44,360 nt of DNA from Erythrobacter rubeus. GTDB lineage: Bacteria > Pseudomonadota > Alphaproteobacteria > Sphingomonadales > Sphingomonadaceae. The notes beneath the pieces are model-generated. The model had not been told where the DNA came from and did not search any database. It worked only from the letters and a program-made list of their open reading frames with translations. The translations under genes and the position numbers were made by a program. Within the stretch, counting starts at the first letter, position 1. Each line of letters starts with the position of its first letter. Location: positions 1 through 44,360 of the forward strand of contig NZ_JACXLC010000001.1 in assembly GCF_014705715.1 (NCBI RefSeq). The letters run 5' to 3'. Of this stretch, positions 25,126-35,287 are shown piece after piece.

Positions 25126-25935
25126 GTGACACTTCCTAGCTGGGCGCGCGAGCCTCTGGTCCACTTCCTGTTTGCAGGGGCCCTGCTCTACGCGTTTTTC
25201 GCTTGGTCCGGAGGGAGTGAGGTGGACCCCGCCTCGCGCGTGATCGACGTCGATAAAGACCAGCAGGCGCAGCTCGCGGTTCAGTTCGAACGGGTCATGG
25301 GCCGTGCGCCGACCGATGCCGAACTCGATGCGCAGATCGACCGCTTCGTTCGTGACGAGGTTCTCTACCGCGAGGCGCTGCGGCTGGGGCTGGACCAGGG
25401 CGACGCTGTCGTGCGCCGCAGGCTGGTGGCGAAGATGGACCTTGCAGCCGGAGCCGCTGCCGAGCGGGCTGCAGTGGATGACGAGACGTTGCGTGCGTAT
25501 TTCGATTCCAATCGGGACCGATATGCCGAGGGTACCTCGCTTACATTCGACCAGCTGCTTTTTTCCGATGAGGGTTCGGCGCGCGCCGCGCTCGGCCGAT
25601 TGGCCGCCAGCGATGGCTGGCAGTTTGAGGGGGAGAGATCGACACTGCCGCGCACCATAGATGGCAAATCCATGCGCGATGTCGGCGGCGTATTTGGCGA
25701 GGCTTTCGCCCGATCAATCCTTGAGCTTGAGCCGGGCAATGGATGGCAGGGACCGCTGCAATCGGGGTATGGGTGGCACGTTGTGCGCCTTCGTAAGCGA
25801 TCGAGCGCGGCGGCGAATTTCGAGGCAATTCGCGCGCAGGTGGAAAACGACTGGCGCAGCGAAGAAATAGCCGACCGTAAGCGGCAAGCCTACGAATTGC
25901 TCCGCGATGCCTATCGGATCGAGATCGATCGGTGA
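25126..25935 (+). CDS. Membrane-anchored parvulin-type (PpiC) peptidyl-prolyl isomerase
   Basis: The start is GTG 25126. The 269-residue protein has an N-terminal membrane anchor (VHFLFAGALLYAFFAWSG, residues 9-26), an SurA-like helical part with LDAQIDRFVRDEVLYREALR around residue 65, and a C-terminal parvulin domain (SLTFDQLLFS..., then QGPLQSGYGWHVVRLRK). The SGYGWHVVR signature is conserved. Periplasmic location is expected. The stop overlaps the HupE start as GTGA. Proteins of this exact layout repeatedly sit between DUF3604 and HupE/UreJ genes, which suggests a chaperone dedicated to one of those partners. Confidence 0.82.
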   Translation: MTLPSWAREPLVHFLFAGALLYAFFAWSGGSEVDPASRVIDVDKDQQAQLAVQFERVMGRAPTDAELDAQIDRFVRDEVLYREALRLGLDQGDAVVRRRLVAKMDLAAGAAAERAAVDDETLRAYFDSNRDRYAEGTSLTFDQLLFSDEGSARAALGRLAASDGWQFEGERSTLPRTIDGKSMRDVGGVFGEAFARSILELEPGNGWQGPLQSGYGWHVVRLRKRSSAAANFEAIRAQVENDWRSEEIADRKRQAYELLRDAYRIEIDR

Positions 25936-26933
25936 GATTATGGGCCAGCGCTCTCCTGACGGCATTGCTCGCGCTGCTGGCTGCACCGCTTTCCGCCGAT
26001 GAGCTTCGTCCTGCTGTGTTGGAGCTTACGCAGACCGGGCAGGATACCTGGTCGCTCGAATGGACCGTTCCGGTAACGCCAAGTACCCGCGGCCAAGCCT
26101 TCCCATTGGCTGAACCTGTCATCCCGCGAAACTGCGCATTGCTCGGCGAGCCGGTCCGGCGGGCCGCGCCGCTCGCGCTGCTGGGACGAGCGAACCTTCA
26201 ATGCAGCGATGAGCTCGCGGGGACGGAATTCGGTCTTAGCGGGCTTATCGGAAACAACGATGCCATCGCCCGCTACGTGCCGCTCGATGCACCAGTGCAG
26301 TCGTTCCGCCTGACGCGTGAAGTACCGATCGCCGTCATTGCGGCAAAGCCCGATCGGTGGGCAGTCGCACGCGACTATTTCGTGATCGGCGCCGAGCACA
26401 TTCTGTTTGGGTGGGACCACCTGCTGTTTGTCATTGCGCTTGTCTTTCTCGTGGGTGGGGGTTGGGCCGTGGTCACCGCTGCGACGGCTTTCACGGTCGC
26501 CCATTCGATCACCCTGGTCGCGACGACGCTGGGTTATACCGGCTTGCCGAGCCGGCCCGTAGAAGCGTTGATCGCGCTGTCCATCGTCTTTCTCGCTGTC
26601 GAGGTGATGCGCGCACTTCGCGAGCCGGATCGCAAAACATGGACGCGCCGAGCCCCGTGGATCGTAGCCTTCGCGTTCGGCCTGCTGCACGGTTTCGGAT
26701 TTGCGGGAGCGCTCGCCGATATCGGTCTGCCCGAAACAGAGATCGCCAGCTCGCTGATCGCCTTCAATGTCGGTGTCGAGGCCGGCCAACTTTTGGTGAT
26801 CGCGGTACTGATGCTTCTGCTGTCGCTCTTGAGGCGATCCGCGGCCTCTGCGGAAACGCCCGCGCTTCGCCTCGCAACTTACGGTATCGGAATAACGGGC
26901 AGCTTCTGGCTGTTCGAAAGGATCGTCGGCTAG
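25932..26933 (+). CDS. HupE/UreJ family membrane protein
   Basis: The start is GTG 25932, overlapping the isomerase stop. The 333-residue protein has a signal peptide (LLALLAAPLSA-D), a periplasmic beta-rich domain of about 110 residues with two cysteines (RNCALL, NLQCSD), and then about six membrane helices with the HupE/UreJ_2 pattern: GAEHILFGWDHLLFVIALVF, FTVAHSITLVATTLG, LLHGFGFAGAL and FNVGVEAGQL. The His/Glu/Asp in these helices are the putative metal-path residues of nickel/cobalt permeases. Metal transport is the family proposal; the substrate is not determined. Its stop overlaps the stop of the convergent NodT-type gene by four bases (CTAG). Confidence 0.85.
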   Translation: MRLWASALLTALLALLAAPLSADELRPAVLELTQTGQDTWSLEWTVPVTPSTRGQAFPLAEPVIPRNCALLGEPVRRAAPLALLGRANLQCSDELAGTEFGLSGLIGNNDAIARYVPLDAPVQSFRLTREVPIAVIAAKPDRWAVARDYFVIGAEHILFGWDHLLFVIALVFLVGGGWAVVTAATAFTVAHSITLVATTLGYTGLPSRPVEALIALSIVFLAVEVMRALREPDRKTWTRRAPWIVAFAFGLLHGFGFAGALADIGLPETEIASSLIAFNVGVEAGQLLVIAVLMLLLSLLRRSAASAETPALRLATYGIGITGSFWLFERIVG

Positions 26934-28348
26934 CCTTCCGCCTCGCTCTCGGACGGAGTGCCACCCAATGCTTGCCATAGCAGAACGCGCGCCCTTTCCG
27001 CCCGTCCAAGCGCAGCGGCGGCGCGCTCTCCGCTTGCATCGGCTGCGCGGCGTGCTTCCAGCACTTCGAGGAAATTGGCGAGCCCTGCACGAAAGCGCGT
27101 GTTGGCAAGGCTTGCGGCGCGAGCGAGTTCATCGCGCTCCTGCACGGCAAGCGCGGCTTCGGTATCGGCTGCGTCGATCAGACCGTATGCGGCCTCGGCA
27201 TCGCCGAGCGCCTGAAACACCGCACCGCGATACGCGGCGAAAGCGATGCGTTTGTTGGCAGCGGCTCCATCGATTTCCGCTTCGATCCGGCCGAAATCAA
27301 GAAGCGGCGCGGCAAGACCTGCTGTCAGTGTCCCCACAATCGAATCCTCTTCGAAGAAGTCGCCCGGGCTGAAAGCGAGCAGCCCGACGACTGCCGAAAG
27401 CGTCAGCCTGGGGAAGCGCGCCCGAGCCGCTGCGGCGAGCTCTGCGTCGGTCGCGGTCAGCTCGCTCGCCGCGGCGAGGACATCGGGTCGGTTGGCGAGC
27501 AAGTCAGATGGCAGTGCCAGCGGGGCAGGGGCGGGGTCCAACGATATGCCGGGCTGCGCGAGCGCGGTCGCGACTTGCGCGCCACTTTGCCCGGTCAACG
27601 TGATCAGGCGGCCGACAATGCGCACCCGCTCACTTTCAAGCGCCGCAAGCCGGGAGCGCGATGCGCTGGCCGCGGCCTCGGCCCGGACGCGGTCGAAACC
27701 GGGCGCGATCCCTGCGTCTTCGCGCGTCTTTGCGAGCGATGCGAGCTGGAGCGCCGCGTCGACATCCTGCTGCAAAGCCTCACCACGAGCGGAAAGCACG
27801 CGCCAATCGATCACGCTGCCTGCGATCTCTGCAAGCAGCGCGATCCTGACCGCGTTCGCCGAAGCGCTGGCACCGTCGATCCGGGCAATCGCCGCGCGCT
27901 CCTGGGCCTTTAGCCGGCCAAACAGATCGGCGTCCCAACTGGCGACGAGATTGGCGCCGTAGGAGACCTGCTCGGTATCGATGAAGCCGCCCTGCGCTGC
28001 GCCATCGCCGAACTGGTTGGGATTGATCCGCGTCCCCGTCACGGCTCCGTCGACGCTTACATTCGGAAGGCGCTCGGCGCCCGCCTGGCGTGCGCCGGCG
28101 CGTGCGGCTTCGATCCGGGCTACCGCTTCGGCTAAGCTCGGACCGTCCCGCAGTGCATCGGCGGCAAGCGTTTCGAAGGCAGGATCGTCCTGCGGAAGCA
28201 GCGCAGCAACCGTCGATACGACATCTTCATCGCCGGAAAAGAAGAACTCGCCGGGCAATTCGGGTGTCGGCGTTGCAATTTCAGGCGGCGGGCCCGCAAC
28301 GCACGCGCCGAGCAGCACGGGTAGCGAGAGAGCGATCAGGTGGCGCAT
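26930..28348 (-). CDS. NodT/OprM-type outer-membrane efflux lipoprotein
   Basis: The 472-residue product begins with a lipoprotein signal, lipobox LGAC with Cys16, then the Pro-rich segment VAGPPPE. The body has the two homologous halves of the outer-membrane efflux protein family: GARQAGAERLPNVSVDGAVT and, later, ARFPRLTLSAVVGLLAFS, each leading into long Ala-rich coiled coil. The C-terminal ARVLLWQALGG motif is typical. It is the last gene of the ABC efflux set, 5 bp after the HlyD gene, so it supplies the outer-membrane duct for that pump. Ordinary length. Confidence 0.87.
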   Translation of the reverse strand: MRHLIALSLPVLLGACVAGPPPEIATPTPELPGEFFFSGDEDVVSTVAALLPQDDPAFETLAADALRDGPSLAEAVARIEAARAGARQAGAERLPNVSVDGAVTGTRINPNQFGDGAAQGGFIDTEQVSYGANLVASWDADLFGRLKAQERAAIARIDGASASANAVRIALLAEIAGSVIDWRVLSARGEALQQDVDAALQLASLAKTREDAGIAPGFDRVRAEAAASASRSRLAALESERVRIVGRLITLTGQSGAQVATALAQPGISLDPAPAPLALPSDLLANRPDVLAAASELTATDAELAAAARARFPRLTLSAVVGLLAFSPGDFFEEDSIVGTLTAGLAAPLLDFGRIEAEIDGAAANKRIAFAAYRGAVFQALGDAEAAYGLIDAADTEAALAVQERDELARAASLANTRFRAGLANFLEVLEARRAADASGERAAAALGRAERARVLLWQALGGTPSESEAEG

Positions 28349-28353
28349 GAGTG

Positions 28354-29340
28354 CTATTCCTCCTCGCCCGCGGCTTCGGCGGCGGGAATGAAAGCATCCA
28401 CCTGCTGCCCGACCCGGAAGACGTCACTTTGGGGGAGCGCGTAGATGATCTGGAGCACGCGTACATCGACGCGTTCTGCGGCGCTGTTGGTAAGCTGGCG
28501 TTTGGGCACGACGAGCGGCTCCGCGCGCACGAACTTCGCATTGGCCCGGATGTCGGCTGCACCTCTAGGGGAGACGATGGCATCGGCACCTAGCTTTACT
28601 CGCACGGCCTCATTCTCATCGACATCGACGCGAACGTGCAGCGGCGTCGTCTCGCCCATCTGGATAAACGGGTCCGAGCTCCCTCCCTGCGTCGACACGA
28701 ATTCGCCGAGGCGGATATTCACCGCGAGAATTTCACCGGTGATGGGCGCGCGAACGGTTAGCCTTCCCAATTCCGTGCGCGCGCTGCCCGCTTGCGCCTG
28801 AGCGGCGCTGAGCCGGGCGCGGGCGAGTTCGAGCCGGGTTTGCGCTGCCGTGGCATCGCCCTCGGCCCGGATTACTTCCGCGCGGCTGACTGCCGCCGGA
28901 TCGTCCAGATTGTCGTAGAGCGCAAGCTGCTGGCTCGCTGTGCGCTGCGCAGCCTGGGCCTCGGCGATTGCAGCGCGGGCTTCGCTAATTGCAGCATTGG
29001 CTTCGGCGAGGCGGGCTCGCGCCGCGCGGTCGTCCACGAGGAACAGCGGTTGTCCCTTCTCGACCCTGTCGCCCGGTCGCACGCGCAGATCGGTGACGAG
29101 CCCGGACAGCGCCGAACCGATATCGATGATCTCGCTCGATGGTTCGACGAGGCCAGTACCGGCAACCCGCGGAGAATTGGCGAGATCGCCGGTTGCCTTG
29201 GGCGGCTGCTGCTCAGGCTCACTGGTCGAGCGATCGGGCAGGTCTGTAAAGATGTAGAGCGCTGCAACGACGAGGCCGATCACCGCCAAAATCGGCAGGA
29301 CCTGACGCGAAAAGCTCACATTCTTGGGAAGGATGGACAT
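28354..29340 (-). CDS. HlyD/DevB-type periplasmic adaptor of ABC efflux pump
   Basis: The 328-residue product has an N-terminal anchor (VLPILAVIGLVVAALYIF), the motif VAGTGLVEPSSEIIDIGSAL typical of DevB-like adaptors, a lipoyl half (VTDLRVRPGDRVEKGQPLFL), a long Ala-rich coiled-coil hairpin, the second lipoyl half (APITGEILAVNIRLGEFV) and a beta-barrel part. It ends in a short acidic tail. The gene lies 32 bp downstream of the ATPase gene and 5 bp before the outer-membrane gene. By family it links the inner-membrane ABC subunits to the outer-membrane duct. Substrate unknown. Confidence 0.86.
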   Translation of the reverse strand: MSILPKNVSFSRQVLPILAVIGLVVAALYIFTDLPDRSTSEPEQQPPKATGDLANSPRVAGTGLVEPSSEIIDIGSALSGLVTDLRVRPGDRVEKGQPLFLVDDRAARARLAEANAAISEARAAIAEAQAAQRTASQQLALYDNLDDPAAVSRAEVIRAEGDATAAQTRLELARARLSAAQAQAGSARTELGRLTVRAPITGEILAVNIRLGEFVSTQGGSSDPFIQMGETTPLHVRVDVDENEAVRVKLGADAIVSPRGAADIRANAKFVRAEPLVVPKRQLTNSAAERVDVRVLQIIYALPQSDVFRVGQQVDAFIPAAEAAGEEE

Positions 29341-29372
29341 GGTTTCCTCGGGTGCCTTACTCTGTAATCGGT

Positions 29373-30134
29373 TCAGTGATCTTCGGGCATTTCGGTGCCG
29401 TCATGGGTGACCTCGCCGTCCTCGAGGACGAGGATACGGTCTGCGAGGTCGAAGATACGGTTGTCGTGGGTGACGATGATGCAGGCGCGATCCTTGGCGA
29501 CCGCGACCTCGCGCAGCAGATCCATGACCCGCCGTCCGGAATTGGCATCCAACGCCGCAGTCGGCTCATCGCACACGACCAGACGCGGCTCGTGCACAAG
29601 GGCGCGGGCGATCGCGACGCGTTGCTGCTGACCACCGGAAAGCTGGCTCGGCAGCTTGTCCGCCTGATCGCCGATATTGAGCTTATCCAGAAGCACCTTC
29701 GCCTTTTCGCGCGCTTCCTCGATCTCCATGCCTTGGGCGATCAGGGGCACTGCCGCGTTGGCAGCGGCATCGATCGACGGGATCAGATTGTACTGCTGGA
29801 AAATGAAGCCGATGTTGTTCAGCCGGAAATTCACCAGTTCGCTGTCGGAAAGGCTGTAGATGTCGGTGCCGAATACTCTCACCTCGCCTTCGGTTGGCCA
29901 GAGGATGCCGCACATGATCGAGATGAGCGTCGTTTTGCCCGATCCACTTTCGCCGACGACATAGGTCATCTCACCCGGTTTGATGTCGGTATCGATCCCG
30001 TGGAGCACGCGAATGGTGGTCTGCCCGCTTTCGAAGTCGCGCACGATACCGCGCGCGCAAATCGCCGCTTCAGGCGCGCATCCGCCGATTGCGCTCGTAT
30101 CCATCGGGGTTCCGCTGTCCTGCCCGGTGCTCAT
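29373..30134 (-). CDS. ABC transporter ATP-binding protein (MacB/DevA type)
   Basis: This 253-residue ATPase has all core motifs: Walker A GESGSGKTT near residue 60, Q-loop FIFQQYNLIPS, signature LSGGQQQRVAIARAL, Walker B LVVCDEPTAALD and the switch His in IIVTHDNRI. The first 25 residues are a non-conserved extension. It is coupled to the permease gene by an ATGA overlap. The sequence type is that of LolD/MacB/DevA ATPases that work with FtsX-fold permeases. It energises the efflux complex encoded by this - strand set. Confidence 0.9.
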   Translation of the reverse strand: MSTGQDSGTPMDTSAIGGCAPEAAICARGIVRDFESGQTTIRVLHGIDTDIKPGEMTYVVGESGSGKTTLISIMCGILWPTEGEVRVFGTDIYSLSDSELVNFRLNNIGFIFQQYNLIPSIDAAANAAVPLIAQGMEIEEAREKAKVLLDKLNIGDQADKLPSQLSGGQQQRVAIARALVHEPRLVVCDEPTAALDANSGRRVMDLLREVAVAKDRACIIVTHDNRIFDLADRILVLEDGEVTHDGTEMPEDH

Positions 30135-31267
30135 CTGAACACCGCCGCCGGCTCGGTGCTCAGCACGCTGCGCAAGGCGATGAAGCCCGTGATCGCAAGA
30201 ATGATGATGACGGAAACAAGACTGATCAGCGGGATCTGCCAGGGTATGTAGAACCCTTTAAAGAAAGGGTTGCCGCTGAAGGCATAGATGAATGCGACGG
30301 TGCCGATCACGCCAAGGGCGTAGCCGACTGTTCCCACCAAGGCCGCCTGAGCTCCGACCATGCGGACGATCTTCGCATTGGTGACGCCGATCGCCTTGAG
30401 GGCGCCGAACTGTTTGATGTTGTCGCGAATGAAGAGGCTGAAGGTGAGGCCGACAATTGCAACGCCGACCACGAAGCCAAGAACCACGGTGATGCCGAAA
30501 TTGGTCGGAATGCCGGTATTCTCGATGATGAAGTTCACCCCGGCATCGGCGAATTCCTCGCGCGTTTCAGCCTTGAGCCCCGTCTGCTCCTCGATACGGG
30601 CGGCGACCTCGTCCGCGGTAAGGCCTTCCGATACGCCTGCCAGCACGAATGTCAGGCGGTTGCGCGTACCGGGCACGAAGTTCAGCGCCTGACTGTACTT
30701 CGTATAAAGCGTTACCTGGCTGGTGAAGGAAGGGATCGAGTCTGCAACCCCTCGAATCACCGCACGCTGGTCGTTGAGTTCGAGGCGCTGTCCGATCGGG
30801 TCTTCGCCGTTTTCGAACAGGTTCACCACACCGCCATCGTCGATGATGACCGTGTCCGGCTGAGCGAGGATTTTCTTGTCACCCTCGACCAGACGTTCGG
30901 GAAGGCCGATCAGAGTCGCGTCATCGACCCCGATGATCGCTACACCTTCAAGGTCGCCTGAGCCCGTCCGAACGGAGGCGGCGGCGCGCAGATGCGGAAC
31001 CGCCCATTCGACTCCGGGGACGGACCGGACTTCGTCGAGCGCGGTTGAGGGCATCGCGTAATTGACATCGGTCGTGCGGCTCACCGGGTCCATGACCCAA
31101 ATCTCCGCTTCGGGAGCGTTGTAAACCCCGCTCGCTCCGCGTTCGATCAGATTGACGAAGATGGTCAGCTGCTGGGTGATCAGCAGCGTCGAAAATGCGA
31201 TGCCGAACAGCAGTCCGTAGAACTTCTGCGCATCGCCGGTCAGCATTCGGATTGCGATCCAGAGCAC
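30131..31267 (-). CDS. FtsX/DevC-type ABC transporter permease
   Basis: The start is probably GTG 31267; the 378-residue product opens with IAIRMLTGDAQKFYGLLFGIAF, the usual N-terminus of DevC-like permeases. It has one N-terminal membrane helix, a large periplasmic domain of about 200 residues (MacB-PCD-like), and three C-terminal helices including the conserved KQFGALKAIGVTNAKI segment. It is the first gene of the efflux operon and faces the TetR gene across two palindromes. It transports an unknown substrate, or extrudes one from the periplasm in MacB fashion. Confidence 0.86.
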   Translation of the reverse strand: MLWIAIRMLTGDAQKFYGLLFGIAFSTLLITQQLTIFVNLIERGASGVYNAPEAEIWVMDPVSRTTDVNYAMPSTALDEVRSVPGVEWAVPHLRAAASVRTGSGDLEGVAIIGVDDATLIGLPERLVEGDKKILAQPDTVIIDDGGVVNLFENGEDPIGQRLELNDQRAVIRGVADSIPSFTSQVTLYTKYSQALNFVPGTRNRLTFVLAGVSEGLTADEVAARIEEQTGLKAETREEFADAGVNFIIENTGIPTNFGITVVLGFVVGVAIVGLTFSLFIRDNIKQFGALKAIGVTNAKIVRMVGAQAALVGTVGYALGVIGTVAFIYAFSGNPFFKGFYIPWQIPLISLVSVIIILAITGFIALRSVLSTEPAAVFR

Positions 31268-31323
31268 GTATTCGGAACCTTTGCAGAAAGCGGGGGTTGC
31301 GTAGTTGGGTAGTCGGTACCATT

Positions 31324-31343
31324 ATTGAACGGTAGCGTTTAAT
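31324..31343. promoter_or_regulatory. Operator-like palindrome 1 (ATTGAACG-N4-CGTTTAAT)
   Basis: Eight-base arms with one mismatch lie between the divergent permease and tetR genes. It repeats the half-site ATTGAACGG of the next palindrome at an 18-bp step, as expected for cooperating TetR dimers. It probably overlaps both promoters. Confidence 0.6.
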
Positions 31344-31359
31344 TGAACGGAGCCGTTCA
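31344..31359. promoter_or_regulatory. Operator-like palindrome 2 (TGAACGG-AG-CCGTTCA)
   Basis: Perfect seven-base arms with a 2-base centre end 2 bp before the tetR start codon. Binding here would block both transcription and translation start of tetR, suggesting autorepression. Confidence 0.65.
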
Positions 31360-31361
31360 CT

Positions 31362-31988
31362 TTGTCAACAGTCATTCGCAGAAGGCAGGGGCGGCCCTGC
31401 GATCTCGATAAGCGCAAGGCGATAGTCGAAGCGGCTGCGCAGAGCTTTTTCGATGTCGGATACGCTGCCAGTTCGATTGAGCAGATCGCGCTCAATGCAG
31501 GCGTTTCAAAAGTCACGATTTACAATAATTTTGGCGACAAACGCGCTCTGTTCACCGCGGCTGTCGAACTCGAATGCGAAAAGATGCGCGGCCATTTCCG
31601 CATCGAAGACATGCCGCGCGGGTCGATCCGTGAACGGCTGAGGGTGATCGGGCAGGCGATGTTCGCATTTCTGTCACGCCCTGAGATGATCCAGTTCGAG
31701 CGGCGTATCGCCGCTGAAACGGAGCACGAACCGGCGATTGGGCAGGCGTTTCTCGAGGCAGGGCCATGGCGCATGAAGCAGGCTTTCAGCGCGTTTTTGG
31801 CCTATGCCGCCGCAAATGGAGAGCTGAACGTCGATGATCCGCAGCTCGCCGCGGAACAGTTCGTTTCCATGTGCAAGGGAATGGGCGATTTGGAGCGCCG
31901 TTTCGGCGCGCAAGTCACCGCCAAGGAAAGCGACCGAAGGATAGCAGGAGCGGTAGAGGTGTTCCTCGCCGCTTACAGTGCGAACTGA
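31362..31988 (+). CDS. TetR family transcriptional regulator
   Basis: The first usable start is TTG 31362, preceded by GGAG 9 bp upstream inside the second palindrome; it gives 208 residues. The N-terminal helix-turn-helix is clear: IVEAAAQSFFDVGYAASSIE and QIALNAGVSKVTIYNNFGDK, residues about 20-60. The C-terminal half is the ligand domain of the TetR_C/AcrR-like type (MIQFERRIAAETEHEPAIG). It is divergent from the ABC efflux operon, with two palindromes between them, so it most likely represses that operon and itself until an inducer, perhaps a pump substrate, binds. Confidence 0.87.
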   Translation: MSTVIRRRQGRPCDLDKRKAIVEAAAQSFFDVGYAASSIEQIALNAGVSKVTIYNNFGDKRALFTAAVELECEKMRGHFRIEDMPRGSIRERLRVIGQAMFAFLSRPEMIQFERRIAAETEHEPAIGQAFLEAGPWRMKQAFSAFLAYAAANGELNVDDPQLAAEQFVSMCKGMGDLERRFGAQVTAKESDRRIAGAVEVFLAAYSAN

Positions 31989-32062
31989 CCTGTGACGCAG
32001 AGATCGATATTTCGCATCACGCTGTTCGAAAATAAGCACCTTGCGCGAATGGCCGCGTTATC

Positions 32063-32090
32063 TTGCCATTCACCGGTCTGACCCTACATT
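32063..32090 (+). promoter_or_regulatory. Putative sigma-70-type promoter of ftsH
   Basis: TTGCCA (32063-32068) and TACATT (32085-32090) are 16 bases apart and lie 25 bp before the ftsH ATG. The match is fair, five of six and four of six; alphaproteobacterial promoters vary, so this is tentative. Confidence 0.35.
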
Positions 32091-32114
32091 ATCGGGCGAG
32101 AAAGGAATCCCCTG

Positions 32115-34079
<1,965 letters not shown>

Positions 34080-34099
34080 TCCATGGTGTGATGATCAAC

Positions 34100-34130
34100 G
34101 GCCGTCCGGAGCGATCCGGGCGGCCTTTTT
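34100..34130 (+). terminator. Rho-independent terminator after ftsH
   Basis: GGCCG-T-CCGGA pairs with TCCGG-G-CGGCC around a GCGA loop (34100-34125), then five T. It is a strong GC-rich hairpin 20 bp after the ftsH stop. Confidence 0.85.
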
Positions 34131-34141
34131 CATGCGCGAAA

Positions 34142-35206
34142 TCAGAACGCGCCCAGCACCAGCAGCGCCTGAAGAAACAGTGCGACGACAATCCAGATAA
34201 AGACGCTCAGTACAAGCAGCCGCCACAGGGCCGAAAAGCGGCCGAGGTCGTAAGTATGTCGCAGCTGCTTGTAGAGATGGATTGGCGGTACGAAGGCAAT
34301 CAACATTCCCCCGAGCCACGCCAACGGCTCGACCGCGAAAACTGCGGACGCCACGATGAACAGCAGCGACATGAAACCGAGCGAGTAAGTCACAAAGACC
34401 GCGTGGTCGTACGCCTTGAAACGGCGCCGCCAGGCAAAGGTCAGCCAAACGAACGGTACCGAAAGCGGGATCAGGAGCCAGCTGAATTTGTATCCGTTCG
34501 CCTGGAGCTTGTAGAGCATCAGCCCCGGATTATCCTGCCACTTCTTGACCAGCCCCTTATCGAGCGAGTCGATCCCGGTCAGATTTATGTTCAGGCCGCT
34601 ATCACCGCTGAGATCGATTGAATCCGTTTGTGCGAGCTCCTCTGCGCCAGCGTCCAGCTCTGAGATCTCGTTTTCGATTTCAGCACGGCGGGGATCGTCC
34701 TCGGGGAGCGTGTCGAGCTCCTCCTGGAGTTCGGAGCGAACAAAGTCCACGCCCTGCTCGACCACAGGTGCGTCGCTCGAACGACCGAAGCCTTCCTCGA
34801 GATCGGTCGGGGCGGTTATGCCGAGCGCCTGAAAAACAGCGAACATCGCGAAGACGCTGAACAGGAACATCGCCATCGGGCTGACGAACTTTGCTCGCTC
34901 GCCTTCGATGTAGCGCCGCGTTAGCTGCCCCGGTTTGAAGACCAGCAACGGAAGCGTGCGCCAGAACTTGCCGTCGAGGTGCAGCACTCCGTGAACGAGA
35001 TCGTGCGCCATTGCCGACAGCGTGCGGTGGACGTGCTGTTTCTGACCGCATGATTGACAATAGGGACCGAGCGGATCCGCGCCACAATTGAGGCAGGCAC
35101 CGCCGTCACCTGCGGCAACGCCAGTTTCACCATGCTTCGGCTCGACGGCCCTCGCGACAAGCCCGCCTTCGATAGCACCGCCAATGCCTTCGGAAATGTC
35201 GTTCAT
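34142..35206 (-). CDS. DUF3667 membrane protein with zinc-ribbon-like N-terminus
   Basis: I start at ATG 35206 (MNDISEGIGG); a GTG 12 bp upstream is also possible. The product has about 354 residues. Near residue 35 is a four-cysteine ribbon, CLNCGADPLGPYCQSCGQ, followed by the DUF3667 core: HDLVHGVLHLDGKFWRTLPL, then LVFKPGQLTRRYIEGERAKF and a first membrane helix. A long acidic segment (residues about 165-220) separates it from four or so further hydrophobic helices at the C-terminus. The family is widespread and of unknown function. The gene is convergent with ftsH and stands alone. Confidence 0.8.
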   Translation of the reverse strand: MNDISEGIGGAIEGGLVARAVEPKHGETGVAAGDGGACLNCGADPLGPYCQSCGQKQHVHRTLSAMAHDLVHGVLHLDGKFWRTLPLLVFKPGQLTRRYIEGERAKFVSPMAMFLFSVFAMFAVFQALGITAPTDLEEGFGRSSDAPVVEQGVDFVRSELQEELDTLPEDDPRRAEIENEISELDAGAEELAQTDSIDLSGDSGLNINLTGIDSLDKGLVKKWQDNPGLMLYKLQANGYKFSWLLIPLSVPFVWLTFAWRRRFKAYDHAVFVTYSLGFMSLLFIVASAVFAVEPLAWLGGMLIAFVPPIHLYKQLRHTYDLGRFSALWRLLVLSVFIWIVVALFLQALLVLGAF

Positions 35207-35287
35207 CCGGACCCCCACGAATTCGGGGACTATATATACGAGAGAGCGGGGCGCTGGGAAGTGGGGCGGTCCGCTGCCCGCAGATGC

